A stretch of DNA of 64,000 nucleotides, from the NCBI RefSeq assembly GCF_046630445.1, contig NC_092333.1:98554001-98618000 (forward strand). The letters are read 5' to 3'. The notes beneath the pieces were generated by a model. The model was not told the origin of the DNA, did no database searches, and saw nothing but the letters and a program-made list of their open reading frames with translations. The DNA comes from Rutidosis leptorrhynchoides (Eukaryota; Streptophyta; Magnoliopsida; Asterales; Asteraceae). A program made the position numbers and the translations under genes. Of the stretch, positions 1 to 11,776 are shown in pieces. Position 1 is the first letter of the stretch. Each line of letters opens with the position of its first letter.

Positions 1-403
1 CAAAATCTTTTAGAAGTATGAATTGAGTAAAGGAACGGTGAAAAGAATGGAACGGGAGAGGTTAATTTATAACAAATTGTCGGACGTGGTAATCGAGACA
101 GAATACCGCATTCAATTATATAAGATACTAATTCCTTAGTTTTCGAAAAATCAAATCTTTTATAGATTTCGAAGATTATCTTTAAATTCCTTGAATTTTG
201 GAAATCCACTGTGACTACGTCAAAAGTTAAATCTCTATTTCACTCTTTTGTGATAGCTTCATTCGTACTCTTCAAATAATCGAATTGTTTTATCTATATT
301 ACTCAATAATGATAAAACTCTATTTATCCACTCATATTCGTCATGAAAACATTTTTATTGTTAGCTATGACGACCTCGATCAAATTTCGGAACGAAATTT
401 CTT

Positions 404-417
404 TAACGGGTAGGTAC
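404..417 (+). other. Polypurine tract of element D
   Basis: The tract AACGGGTAGGTAC lies directly before the TGTGAGGACC start of the LTR. It follows a short TTCGGAACGAAATTTC block that has a close counterpart before the LTRs of elements A and B (TTCGGGACGAAGTTTC). It would prime plus-strand DNA synthesis. Confidence 0.65.
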
Positions 418-573
418 TGTGAGGACCCGGAAATTTCCGACCAAATTTAACGTAATCTTATTATGATTCCGACGCGATAAGCAAATTCTATTAAACTGAA
501 TCTCGAAATGTTCGAACTATTTTATGAAATCATCTGACCTTTGACTATTCTCGATGATTCACGAACAATTGTT

Positions 574-584
<11 letters not shown>

Positions 585-643
<59 letters not shown>
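585..643. repeat. (AT)n microsatellite
   Basis: An almost uninterrupted AT dinucleotide run lies about 170 bp inside the LTR of element D. Confidence 0.95.
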
Positions 644-646
<3 letters not shown>

Positions 647-1554
647 GTATGTATTGGAAAAATAACTTGAACCATTATATGTTGTTGTATTTAAAATTAA
701 TTATGTAAAATAAAATAAAAATAAGATATTATATTAATTATTATTTAAAGCATAACTATATATAAATAAAGTATATTAAAAATAAATATTAAATGATTGT
801 AATACTCGTTGGACATTTCGATTATTATTTAGAGAAGTTTAAAACGAACTTATGTGATTTTAAAATAAACGGTGATACGAAAATGAGTTTTATAAATTTT
901 AGGCTTATTAATAATATATTTAGATGTTGTTTGTCAAATTTTAAAAATTTTATATTTTGCTTGGGGGTTGGGAGTGAATAATTAATGTAATTTTTATTTA
1001 ATTGTTAAGGATCAAATTTTATACTATAATAACCAAAATAAATAAATATAGTTAATCTAAAAATTCGGGATTTTTCAGAAGACTTTCATCCACCACTGTT
1101 TAACAACGGGGTACGAAAAATACCCTTATAAACTGTCGGCAGATTTAATAATGTTAGGAGCCAAATTACTGTGTACATGTGTTACTTTACAATATACAAT
1201 TATTATTATTATTATTATTAATAGATTAGAGTATATATAATATGATAGATATATATGTATCACCATTCATTCACATCTATCTCTAACAAACATGACCACC
1301 TTTGGACACCCATCTCACCACCACCACAGTCAACCGCTGGCCACCTTCACTCCACCGCCGGACACCTACAACTACATCACCACCGAGAACAACCATTACC
1401 TCTTTCACCGTCTCTATCTCGTCTCTCTCTCTCTATATATTTTCGTGAACCATAAATTCAGTTGTAAGCTCAACCACAACAATCACCTTCTCTAAAACCG
1501 CCACCACCTACAATGTATCACCACCCTCTACAACCTCCATGAACTTCTATCTTC

Positions 1555-1557
<3 letters not shown>

Positions 1558-1611
<54 letters not shown>
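1558..1611. repeat. (CT)n microsatellite
   Basis: About 27 units of CT lie inside the LTR of element D. The run accounts for the poly-Ser/Leu open frames that cover it. Confidence 0.95.
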
Positions 1612-1612
<1 letters not shown>

Positions 1613-3130
1613 ATCCTGCACGCCTTATGTGATAAGCAAAATCACCACAACCGACACCATCCTCCACCATCCTACAACCACCTCCCACCGTGAATTTCAT
1701 AAAACCACCGGACGTCACCTTCTAGTCACTAATCCTCACCACATCATGAACTTCACCATTTCCTCCACCTACGAGAACCACCACCCATCTTAAACACCAT
1801 CACCTTCGGTTAAGTTGTTATCACCATCCGAAAACCATCACCCCTTTAACCATCGGTTATCACCACCAAACGAGCCAATCACCTTTCTTCACTTTTTAAT
1901 TTTTTCGTGAGCCATAGCAATTAACCACCCTCTAGTGCAGCTACGTTCATTACAAATCGCTATTGTGTATATTTCTGTTCAAGTTCGACAACCTCTAACA
2001 CCATTAAAATGCTGCTGTAATGTTATGCTATTGCTCTCTTTCGTTTCTGTTTTGGTTCAATACGAACACCACCATACCATTACCATCGAAATCCACTTCA
2101 ACCATCAAACCGCCACCTTTATCAAAAACCATTTTCATTAAAACCAATTGCTATTAAGAGCAATAATGATATGATAATGATGATGCTATTATAAACGAGG
2201 AAGCTGTTATTTTTTTTTTCTCTTTTGGTTCGAGTATTCAGATTACTATCGCTATAATTTTTACGGTGAACTAAACCTTTATATTATTGAATGGGTAGGA
2301 CACCTTATATTTTATTCATGATATGTATCATATAAGCTTTTCACAGATGTCAATTTGTGGTTATTTAAATGAATCCAATTTACAAAAGCTTTATGATATC
2401 AAGATATCAACCAATACTCTAGCTTACTACACAAAGTGGGTTTTGATATGATTGGGCCCTTTTAACGATAAATGGACTTTTAATTGGGCTGCGGTTGTTG
2501 TGACCCAATAACACTTTTTGAAATAAATGGTATGATTGATTATGATCGTGTGATGTTAGGAGACAATGGTAAATGATGTACGGTAATTTATGATGATAAA
2601 GATTGATTACGATATACGGATTATGAGGATGATGATGATGGATTACTATGATTTGATGATGATGAAGTGAATAAAAGAAGACGATGAGTAATAGTTTATA
2701 ATAAGGATTGATGATGATGATTAAGATAATAGATAAATGATGATGATAAATGGGTCATTTAAATGGATTGTTTTGTTGGGCTTCTTTAATTTAAAGTGGG
2801 CTTATGATCTTAGTATTGGTGGATTGGACAATAAGGGTGAAAGTATTGGGTTTAGTTGTCTTAAGGCCCAATTTTCTTAAACTAGATTTGGTGAATCACA
2901 ATAGATGTTGTTACTCGACTTTCTGACACTGCTGTCGGGCTTCACTTCTGAGCACTACTCGTCTCTCTCGTTCGATTTGACCCGAGGGTATAAACTATAA
3001 AACTTAAGTTTCAAATTTACATAGATACCAAAATTATAAATGATGAATATTATAATAGTAATATATTATTAATTTTATGATTTCGTATAACTATTTTACT
3101 GTCATTATTATAAAAAAATATTACAACTTC

Positions 3131-3162
<32 letters not shown>

Positions 3163-4099
3163 CTAAATAAATATTATATATATAAGAAAAAAATATATAT
3201 ATTTACTACATATAACATAACTATATTAATACTTTTATAATAAATAGTAATAAATGTAATTAACTAGGTTATTAATGAAACACATAATTAAAATAACAAT
3301 TAAATCACTAATGATATATAAGTTTATTCGATTACCATTTTATGTGTTGATATATATATAAATGATATAGGTTCATGAATCCGAGGCCAACCCTGCATTG
3401 TTCAATATCGTCATATGTATTTTTACTACAAAATACATTATGTGAGTTTCATTTGCTCCCTTTTTAAATGCTTTTGCATTATATATTTTTGGGCTAAGAA
3501 TACATGCGCTGTTTTTATGTTTGACGAAATAGACATAAGTACTTAAAATATATTCTACGTTGAGTTGTACCACCTTGCATATCTTCCCTAATAGCTTGGT
3601 AACTAATATTTACATGTTGGAAGAACATGTAAGCGCGAATCCTATTGATAGATCAATCGGGTTTGACCACCCCAACCGGGCTAGTCGCTCTAGTATCGTA
3701 GACGGTTGCATAGTACTTCATTTTTACTACACTTGCGAGTGTAGGGAGATTTCATAATAAAGGGAATATGTCACATTAAATGTTAAGTATGGTTACCGAA
3801 GCGCTCAACAACTTATAGAATACTTTTATACACTTTCGAGTGTACATATATTTATAAACGGAAATCTTGTGGTCTATTAACATATTGAAATGATTGTTAT
3901 GATAAACCTATGAACTCACCAACCTTTTGGTTGACACTTTTAAGCATGTTTATTCTCAGGTATGAAATAAATCTTCCACTGTGCATTTGCTCATTTTAAA
4001 GATATTACTTAAAGTCATTCATGGCATATTTAGGTCAGTACCTCGCAATGGGACCAGATGTTGATGACTTCGTCAGATGGATTAGGACGGGTCATCACA

Positions 4100-4543
4100 G
4101 AAGGATCTAGAATTAGGGTTTAGTTAGGTTTTCTTAGGGAATAAGTTAGCGTTTAGGGAGGAGGTAATTTGGGCCGAAAATTAGAGGGACAAAATGGTAA
4201 TTTTACCCTTAAAATTTGGGCTAGAGTTTTAAGCGAAGGGTTTTGGAACTTTTTCCTTTTAGTCCTTGTAATTTAGATTAGCTTAAATGACTCCTTTTAA
4301 GTTCAAGTTTAAATATTTAAAGGCTACAAGTTCTAGAGTTTTACATTTTGTTTATGGAAGTTAATTAGCTTTTATTTTTCATCTTTTATTAACTTGTCAA
4401 TTATTGCAAAAAGTTAATTAATATGTTTTATAATTCTTAATACTTAACAATTATTGATTAAAGTTTAATCGTTAAGTTTTAATTATATGATCTGGGCATT
4501 TAATATTGAAAAAATATAGAATGGAAAAATGAGGGTCGTTATA
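4100..4543 (-). repeat. 5' part of the 3' LTR of element B
   Basis: This stretch matches 26757-27206 nearly base for base (about 3% different by eye). It ends at the TATAACGACCC boundary followed by the PPT. The rest of this LTR lies beyond element D, outside the window. Confidence 0.85.
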
Positions 4544-4554
4544 GTACCTCCCAG
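4544..4554 (-). other. Polypurine tract of element B
   Basis: On the minus strand CTGGGAGGTAC lies directly before the LTR start. It corresponds to CGGGGAGGCAC in element A. Confidence 0.7.
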
Positions 4555-4596
4555 TTTTTAGAAACTTCGTCCCGAAGTTTTAGGTAGATTTCTCAT

Positions 4597-7490
4597 TTGC
4601 ATCAGCAGTTGAGAAGAGATGGAAGTATTTCCGTATCTTTTGGTCTTTGCGTTCCCAGGTATATTCGGGCCTCTACGCAAATTCCAATGGATTTTAATAA
4701 TAGAGTTTGATTTTCACGTTCCCTGGTACAATCGGGCCCTTACGTGAATTTTGATGAGTGTTAACAATAAGTATATTGTTTTGTTTACACGTTTGATCCC
4801 ATGATCCTTAACCTTAATAGGTCATTTACAAAGTGCATTAAATCGGAGATTTTCCAAGGAATAACAAGAGTGTCGTTTGACTAGTTTTCCTTTAAAAGGA
4901 AAGATGATGCTAAACCAGCATTAAATGTGTCGTTGAGCTTATTAAAGTTTTGAGTGTTCATGCCATAATAGTAGGGCAGATAAAATAGAGTAGAGTATGT
5001 AAAGATTTCAGTTACGTAGTTTGATGTATGGCTGGTGTTTGTTAGAGATAGTACCAGCTTCAAGTTTCAAAAGGTAACCATAATACCTTTAGTTTTCAAG
5101 AGATGTCTAATAGACAAATGAGATGTTAGTTGAGGATTCATTGTCCTCACGATAATATCAGCGATTAAATGAAAGACGTCGTTCAGTACACATGAGAACT
5201 TGCCTTTAGAATTAGTTTCAGGATGTAGCTTCAAGATTTATGATTTCAGTTTCATCTCGAATCATATATTGACTAGAATAACATCTAGTTGCAATCCAAA
5301 AAGGAAGAAATGTGTAGAGTATCTTCATAAATGTTTAAGGTAACTTCTTTAGAGTAGAAAAAGTATTTTCGCACAAATGGCGAGTCGGCCTATTATTTAC
5401 TTATGAGTTTAAATGTGGATGAGAATAAATGTGAATCATTGATTATAAGGTATTGTTTCCACCATGAAGGAACCTTTGCTTCCTTGTTCAAAAGATCGTA
5501 TTATTGATGTTTACGAGAGCGTTGTGGTTTAGCCGTGAAATACCGAAAGTAGGAACTTCTTAATGATTAGCATAGCAAGGAAGAGATGATGTACGTAAAG
5601 AGGTAAGTCTCGTTCTTGCACGGAGAATGAGAATAAAGGTGATCCAAACACATTGGAGAGCAATACGAAAGTTTTAATAATAAGCCAAAGTAATTCTTGA
5701 AAAGTTGCGACATTTGATATAACAATATAAACGAAGCGGAGCTATTGGTAAAACTTGAGTTACGTACAACACGTACTATTTTATGTGAAATAATTCGAAC
5801 AAAACAAAAAAGAGTTGATTAAAAAGAAAGTATAACTTGATAATACGAAAGTGTTTCTTTAATAAGTGGAAGTAATTTTGGAGGATGTGATGAACTAAAG
5901 TTCATAGTAAAACTAGGGTTATGTATAATTGGTAAAATAATTTCGATTTAGTCAAAGTGGAAACTTGTAAAAGCGAAAGTATAATTTGATGTGTACTAGT
6001 CAAAATACGCAAAGGTAAATTTATGTATAAGATTTTATAGACCACATAAGTGAAAAATCATTTTTATAAATTCCTAGATAGTTTGAAAATAAAGACTCGT
6101 GTAAGAAATCTTTGGAAAACAGGATACTTGTATTTAAGAGTTTATTTGTTAGATTTTAAAATTCCGGAGGATAATTGTGTAATAATTGTTTCGAGGTAGT
6201 GAAAACTAATGAATTGACTTTTATCAGGGCATGAGTCCTTGGACTCGAAATGTTAACATTAAAGTTAGAAGGATGATAATGTGATTATCATCAAATGAGT
6301 AAATCCCTCGGATTTAGAGTTATGTATGAAAGAACTTCAAATAAGATTTGCAATTTTGAATCGTTCGAGTGATAGTGAGAGTTCGAGAACTCGTCATGAA
6401 TAATCTGGCAGTCGCATAGACAAGTATAAATAAATGCTAAAGCAGTGAATTTCAACTATGAAATGATCATTTGGATTCAGCCTTAGTTGGTCTGAGAGGA
6501 GGATACGTTAAAGTATGATGAAATCATTTCAATTGTTACAGCAATTTTTCAGATGTGATGAGTTTAGCTCAAGCCACAATTTGAGATAGTGTATTTCACC
6601 TTTGATTTTCGAGTTGACAATGATAGATTATTGTTTGAGTATGACACCATTACTTGCATGGTGCCAAGTAGTCTATTATAAGTAGATGTACGAGTACAGA
6701 AGTTTCTTGACTATGATAGTCAAAATGATACACGTATGGAGATTCCATTCTTCAAATGATTATGCATATGAGATATTTATCATCTCGACATAGATAATGA
6801 GGTTTTGTAATATCGACATTTGAGGGTTCAAATGACATGGGTTTTTTTTAAATTCATATGTAAATTTACACCAAAAGTGTAATAACAGAGAGGATCTGGA
6901 TATAACAAGTGATGATTAAGTATCAATGATCAGGAGATATCCATTTAGGATAAATGAATGTAAAATTTCAAGATTCGATTGTTTACAACCTTCATGGTAC
7001 ATGAAAGTTTGTTAAATGAGTATGAGATAGATATATAGTTTGATTAGAATGAGTTCTTCGTATCTACTAATATCAAGTTGATCATTTTTCTCCTTTCATG
7101 CCCTTGCATTTGGATTTTTGAACAGATAGCTTGAGGGTTTTCTTTGATTCACTTTCTATTCCATACGTCATGATATTGGAATATTTCTATGAATTACCGT
7201 AATTTAATCACGTTGGCCACCATCATTATATTTCACTAATTCATATTTCCATTCCAAGGTCACTCCATAAGGTCAGGATATGTGATCAATGATGATTTCT
7301 AATATAGTGTGTTAAGGATAGCAGTAATCTTAGCTGGATCGATAACATGTCGGTTTTAAGCCAAAACTTGCACTTAGAAAGTTTGCGTAGAGTTGTTCTT
7401 CAAGAATGAATTTGCAAATGTTGCTCACGTCCTTTCTCACTCTTGGAGCAGATCGAAATGTTATCCATGAAAACAGTTACGAACTTGTCG
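4597..7490 (-). pseudogene. Decayed pol of element B (RT to chromodomain relics)
   Basis: No long frame remains, but landmarks survive on the minus strand. At about 7440-7490 a stretch reads FVTVFMDNISICSKSE, the decayed counterpart of the reverse-transcriptase active-site block (usual form F..VFIDDILIYSKS), with the second aspartate of the DD pair changed to N. It is followed by a KFILEEQLYANF-like block and an IDPAKITAI block, the usual next RT segments, in shifted frames. At about 4597-4680 the end of the chromodomain survives (RKY.HLF.TADANE.ST, stop), with a 1-base deletion relative to A. Between RT and gag only about 0.5 kb is left, too little for protease and the N-terminal half of RT, so an internal deletion is likely. 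The stretch between about 4760 and 7300 shows nothing else I can read. Confidence 0.7.
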
Positions 7491-7891
7491 AGTTATGATT
7501 GGCTAGTTTTGAGTTGCAGTCATTATAGACTTGGTCACCCTTCATATCTTTAAAAGTTATGGAAGTTGTGAAAGTTAGGAAATGAACGTGGTCAAACGAG
7601 AAAGTTATGAAACATCGTGGTAAGAGTTGGTGCAATTGGACGAACCATGATTCTTCACTACATAAGGGTGTATAGAAGTTTGATAAATCTGATAGGTCAT
7701 AAGTTTGAAAATTTTTAAGCGAGATGAAGATGAATATGATATAAATGAAACACTTTATATTATTAAGAACGAGGCTTTAAACAAGCCTTTTTATTACACG
7801 ATTTGGAAATAGAAATAGTTTAAGGCATAGCCTTTACATAGATAGGAAAATGGAAAATAAATAAATAGGAAAACAAAGAACAAGATACGCT

Positions 7892-8606
7892 TCATTTCTT
7901 CTCTTTCTCAGCCATCACTTTCTCCATCACTTTGTCCATGTTATTCTTCACAAGTTTCTCTAGCCTTTCAATTTGAGAGTCGAAGGACTCTTTGATGACT
8001 TACTTCAAGATTTTGTTTTCTTTTTCTAGGTTGTTTAGACTCACTTCTATCCGAGCAACTACTCTGAAGGTTGATGATATCACGCTTCACCATTACGTGC
8101 TCCATGTTATTACAAAATGATAGACCGGTTTCACCAGTAGTAGCGGGTTCGGGTTGCTTTCTCTTTATAGTTGAGTTTTCAGATGATTCTTCAATAGGTT
8201 CTTCTTCCGGATCATAATTTGAGAAGTCACTGTCGTAGTTAGGGAGATCTTGAAGAGCATCCCATTCAGGAGTACTCATCGGTTTATATACCAGTGAGTG
8301 ATAAGAGCCAGAGTCGGTAGAATTAGCAGGGCTTTTTCCTTTGTTTTCAGATCCTTGAGTCGGGTGAAAATCAGGAGAAGTAGGTAGAGTATCCGGGCTA
8401 TAATTTGGTGAGGGAGGACTACCAATGCCATAAGGTAGACTTTGGACTGGTCTTTCAGTGGAAGACCTTTCAGTATCTTTTTCGGTTGGCTCGAAAAGAG
8501 TCATTTTGTTCGCTTGATGAAAATTAGACATCCTTACATTAGGAAAGAGATTTCGATCAGTTTTAAGATAAGATTGTAAAGAATATGTTTTAAGATTACA
8601 AGGCAA
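7892..8606 (-). pseudogene. Gag-position ORF of element B
   Basis: An open frame of 212 codons runs from 8606 to 7968; a plausible real start is the internal Met at 8531 (MSNFHQANKM). The product is acidic, Ser/Pro-rich and disordered-looking, with an EEEPIEESSENS stretch. I cannot match it to a known Gag domain. Near 8060 the frame shifts: the alternative frame continues as NNLEKENKILK, a stop, and then SFDSQIERLEKLVKNNM and EKVMAEKEKK ending at 7892, which has the charge pattern of a coiled coil. I read this as an originally longer protein with an acidic N-terminal region and a C-terminal coiled coil, now broken by one frameshift and one stop. It sits about 120 bp downstream of the primer site, where gag is expected. 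The function is inferred from position only. Confidence 0.5.
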
Positions 8607-8729
8607 TCCTAAGTGCTTTAAAGTCTAAGACAGGAAAGGTTATAGTTTCCTAGATTGCTAAGGCACCCTAGCTAACAAGTAAGGCACACATAAAGATGCA
8701 ATCCTGGTTCTCTATAACAGACTGGTTAT

Positions 8730-8741
8730 GCTCTGATACCA
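8730..8741 (-). other. Primer binding site of element B (initiator tRNA-Met type)
   Basis: On the minus strand TGGTATCAGAGC begins 3 bases after the LTR end (GTCACA). It is complementary to the 3' end of plant initiator tRNA-Met, the usual primer of chromoviruses. It fixes the orientation of B and the right end of its internal region. Confidence 0.9.
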
Positions 8742-8744
8742 CTC

Positions 8745-9761
8745 TGTGACGTCCTCCAGATAGGTCCTGGAAGAAAACGTCACTAATATCAAATAAACCA
8801 ATATATTATAATACGAGAACAATACTATATGATAAAAACAAACTTTATTGAGTACACAGCGGAAAATGAAGTGTCGTTACAATGATGGAAATTACGATAA
8901 AGTAAATATTTCAAATGCAAGAATAATAAATGTGATAGTTCTTGATCCTAAGTCCAAGTAAGCATCACATAAGCAGTATAATATCCTTGATCAATCGGCA
9001 CCTGAGACAAACATGCTAATGTGTCAACCAAAAAGGTTGAGTGAAATCATAGGTTTAACAAAAGTAGTTATCGTTGTTTTTAGATCACAAGATTTTGTTT
9101 TCAAAAGTAGATCACACAGATCTTTAGTTGTCAAGAAGATCACAAAGATCTTAAAAGTTGATCTCGCAGGGATCAAAAAAGTTATGCCAGTTCATGATAT
9201 TTAGACTAAACGTTCAAAGTTTACCCCAATGACAAGTTGTGTCTATACTTGTCGGTTTAATTTCATTATTAAGTAATACAATGACTTGGTCAAATGTATC
9301 AGGGACATTACTCCCGATAGGCCTACCCCCAATAATTAAGAATGCATTTAGCGAGCAATTAAAAATATCACTGTATGGACTTAGTCAGACATAGCCGGGT
9401 ATAGAATAGTTTAACAGTTGGTACTTGTGTCTAAATTGTAAAAAGGTAAAAGTAGCATGTGTCTCACCCCAAAAAGTTAAATAAGTTTCTAGCAAATAAG
9501 AGTGGGGCTATGAGTTCACCTTAGTAAGTAGATGAGAGAGTTATTCCTTGGAAGAGAAAGATAAATGAGTTGGATGATCGTGAGCCGAATGTCAACCTTT
9601 ATTGATGATGATGAAGAATAATAACAAAAAGATGAAGTTAACTTGAAGATGAAGATCAAAACACTTGAATATCAAAGAACACACTTGAGGATCTTGATGA
9701 ACACGAAGAACGCGAAGAAGATCCCTTGAAGATTACTTGAAGATTGCTTGAAGACGATGGT
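8745..9761 (-). repeat. 3' part of the 5' LTR of element B
   Basis: The minus-strand reading ends ...GTCACA at 8745, next to the primer site. It is homologous to 45700-46440 in A's LTR (shared blocks include GGGGTGAGACACATGC, TTATTGGGGGTAGGCC and TTTTCCGCTG). The LTR is split by element C at 9761/9762; with the piece at 26639-27206 it makes a 1.6-kb LTR. Confidence 0.85.
9757..9761. repeat. Target-site duplication of element C, left copy (ATGGT)
   Basis: ATGGT directly precedes the LTR end TGATGTTATG. The identical 5-mer follows the other LTR at 26634-26638. Confidence 0.92.
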
Positions 9762-11211
9762 TGATGTTATGCGAGGTGTATATAAAATAGCAATTAAATT
9801 TTACAAGGAAATACTATTAAATACGATACAATTTTACACAAGATATTTATTTATTTAGAGAATGGATATACTTAAACCTTGCTACAACACTTATAGGCAG
9901 TGTACCTAATCTTACAGTAGTGTAGTTTTTAGTAAGTCTGGTTCGTTCCACAGGGAAAATCTTTTAATCAAAGCTTAACGCTATATTAGTTTAATTTTAT
10001 AAAAATACAAATATATATATATAAGTAATATTATTATTATAAAGGGGGGTTTTTACCGTTTAATGACCGGTTTGTCGATTTTAAAACTTTAGTCGCAGTT
10101 AAAACAAAATGTAAAATATTAAATAAATAAAAGACTTAATTTAAAGCATAAAGTAAATAACGATAATAAAATTGCGAATAATAAAAGTGCGATAAAATAA
10201 ATTTGCGATAATTAAAAAATACGATAATTAAAAGTGCAATTAAATACAATAACAATAAAAATGCGATAATTAGAAGTGCAATTAAATATAAAATAAAGGA
10301 AATTAAATATGAAATAAAAGAATTATGCTTATTTAAACTTCCGTAATCATGATGTTTGACGTGTTGATTTTAGTTTTATGCCCATTGGTTAATTGTCCTT
10401 TGTCCTGGATTATTTAATATGTCTGTCTGGTTTTTGTCCATAACAGTCCATCAGTCATAAATATAAAGTGCGAGTGTCCTCGTCAAATTATTCTTATACC
10501 CGAAGTCAAATATTCCAACTAATTGGGGACTTAAACTGTAACAAGATTTTAATACTTTGTTTAATAATTACACCAGGATGTCGACTGAGTGTAACCCAAG
10601 GTTTTAATACTTTGTTATCAATTATGCCAAGTGTCCTTGTACATAATTTCACCCCTGTTTTAATAATTCTAGTGTCTATTAATCCATTCCCGTGTCCGGT
10701 TAAATGAACGATTATTCGTACATATAAATACCCCGCCCATCGTGTCCGATCGAGTGTATATGGTAATTTATTGGTACGTCCAATTATAAATCTTTATATT
10801 AACATTAATAAACTATCATTTAGTTAAATAAATATAAAGCCCATTAATAGCCCATAGTCTAATTTCCACAAGTGTCGTTCTTTTGTCCAAATCCCAATTA
10901 TGGTACAAAGCCCAATTACCTAATTTTAGTAATTAGCCCAACATAATGATTACTTTGGATTAAATAAGTATAATAATAACTTAGCTACGAGACATTAAAT
11001 TAAAAAGGTTGAACATAACTTACAATGATTAAAAATAGCGTAGCGTTACACGGACATAATTTCGACTTACACCCTTACAACATTCGCTAACATACCCTTA
11101 TTATTAGGATTAAAATTAAAATTAAAATTAAAATATAAATTATAAATATAAATATTACGTATAGATAGATGGATGGATATATATTGATATTAAAATTCGT
11201 CGAACTGCGTT

Positions 11212-11224
11212 GGCTTTTATAGGC
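11212..11224 (-). promoter_or_regulatory. TATA box of the 3' LTR of element C
   Basis: The minus strand reads GCCTATAAAAGCC. The same motif is at 26084-26096 in the other LTR at the same distance from the LTR start, so U3 is about 0.57 kb. It is a good match to a plant TATA box; use of the box is inferred. Confidence 0.7.
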
Positions 11225-11243
11225 ATTTTCATTTTTTGGGGCT

Positions 11244-11290
11244 CCGCGAGTCGCGGTTCTTTTAGCCTTCGAACTCCGCAAATCGCGGAG
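11244..11290. promoter_or_regulatory. Paired palindromes, 3' LTR of C
   Basis: CCGCGAGTCGCGG (11244-11256) is a perfect odd palindrome. CTCCGCAAATCGCGGAG (11274-11290) is a second copy with a mutated centre but perfect 6-bp arms. Their centres (11250 and 11282) are 32 bp apart. The pair lies 20-70 bp upstream of the minus-strand TATA box. Equivalent pairs occur at every other LTR and at two internal sites of these elements. Confidence 0.75.
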
Positions 11291-11761
11291 TTCGTTTTTA
11301 CAGCTCATTCAGCCTTGGCTCTTTGTTTACCGACAATTTTAAATAATAATATAATATGTATATATAATTTTTAAGAATTATTTATATATTATATTATATT
11401 CATGTGCATAATTGACTTGTAATTTTTAGTCCGTTGCGTCGAGCGTTGAGAGTTGACTCTGGTCCTGGTTCCGGATTTTCGAACGTCCTTGCGTACAATT
11501 TAATATCTTGTACTTTGCGTTTTGAATCTTGTACTCTTGTAATTTTGAGACGTTTCTTATCAATAATTGGAACCTCATTGATTGTATTTTGTACTTTTGA
11601 GCTTTTTGGTCGTTTACGTCTTCAATTCATCGAATCTGTCTTTTGTCTTCACCTTTTATTATTTAAACGAATATCACTTTTAAATAGAACAATTGCAACT
11701 AAAAGCTTGTCTTTCTTGAGGAATAATGCTATGAAATATATGTTCGTTTTTAGCATTAACA

Positions 11762-11776
11762 AATATTCCCACACTT
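11762..11776 (-). other. Polypurine tract of element C
   Basis: The minus strand reads AAGTGTGGGAATATT directly before the 3' LTR. The same sequence borders the LTR of element G at 63476-63490. Confidence 0.75.

Larger units (their letters stand above)
1..4099 (+). mobile_element. Element D: 3' end of a Tekay-like LTR retrotransposon
   Basis: This is the 3' part of a plus-strand Ty3/gypsy-type element whose remainder lies left of the window. Bases 1-417 are non-coding internal sequence ending in a purine-rich tract, and the LTR follows. The sequence after the LTR (GAAGGATCTAG) continues the 3' LTR of element B. The uninterrupted homologous site at 26757 reads CTAGGAAGGATC, which makes GAAGG (4100-4104) the likely 5-bp target duplication. 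D is therefore nested in B. No protein-coding part of D is visible. The chromovirus (Tekay/Del) assignment rests on the LTR ends and the PPT context resembling known Asteraceae elements, which is recall rather than a search. Confidence 0.75.
418..4099 (+). repeat. 3' LTR of element D (about 3.7 kb)
   Basis: The LTR starts TGTGAGGACCCGG and ends GGGTCATCACA, giving TG...CA ends. It is long and AT-rich and contains an (AT)n run (about 585-643), a (CT)n run (about 1558-1611), a CCACCA/CATCACC-rich stretch (1300-2130) and GAT-rich triplets (2560-2750). The section around 3366-3960 resembles the central part of element H in inverse orientation: both share blocks such as AATCTTGTGGTCTATTA and AAGCATGTTTATTCTCA, so D and H appear related. 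Small ORFs here are compositional and I do not regard them as genes. Confidence 0.7.
9762..11761 (-). repeat. 3' LTR of element C
   Basis: The LTR is 2000 bp, from TGATGTTATG to GCATTAACA on the plus strand. On the minus strand it begins TG(T)TAATGC, a one-base change from the TGATAATGC of the other LTR. Minus-strand TATA box at 11224-11212, about 540 bases from the LTR start. Paired palindromes at 11244-11290 lie just upstream of that box. Open frames on either strand in this LTR are not conserved and are not called as genes. Confidence 0.95.

Noticed and set aside
1539..1793. Ser/Leu repeat protein
   Set aside because: Produced by the (CT)n microsatellite in D's LTR.
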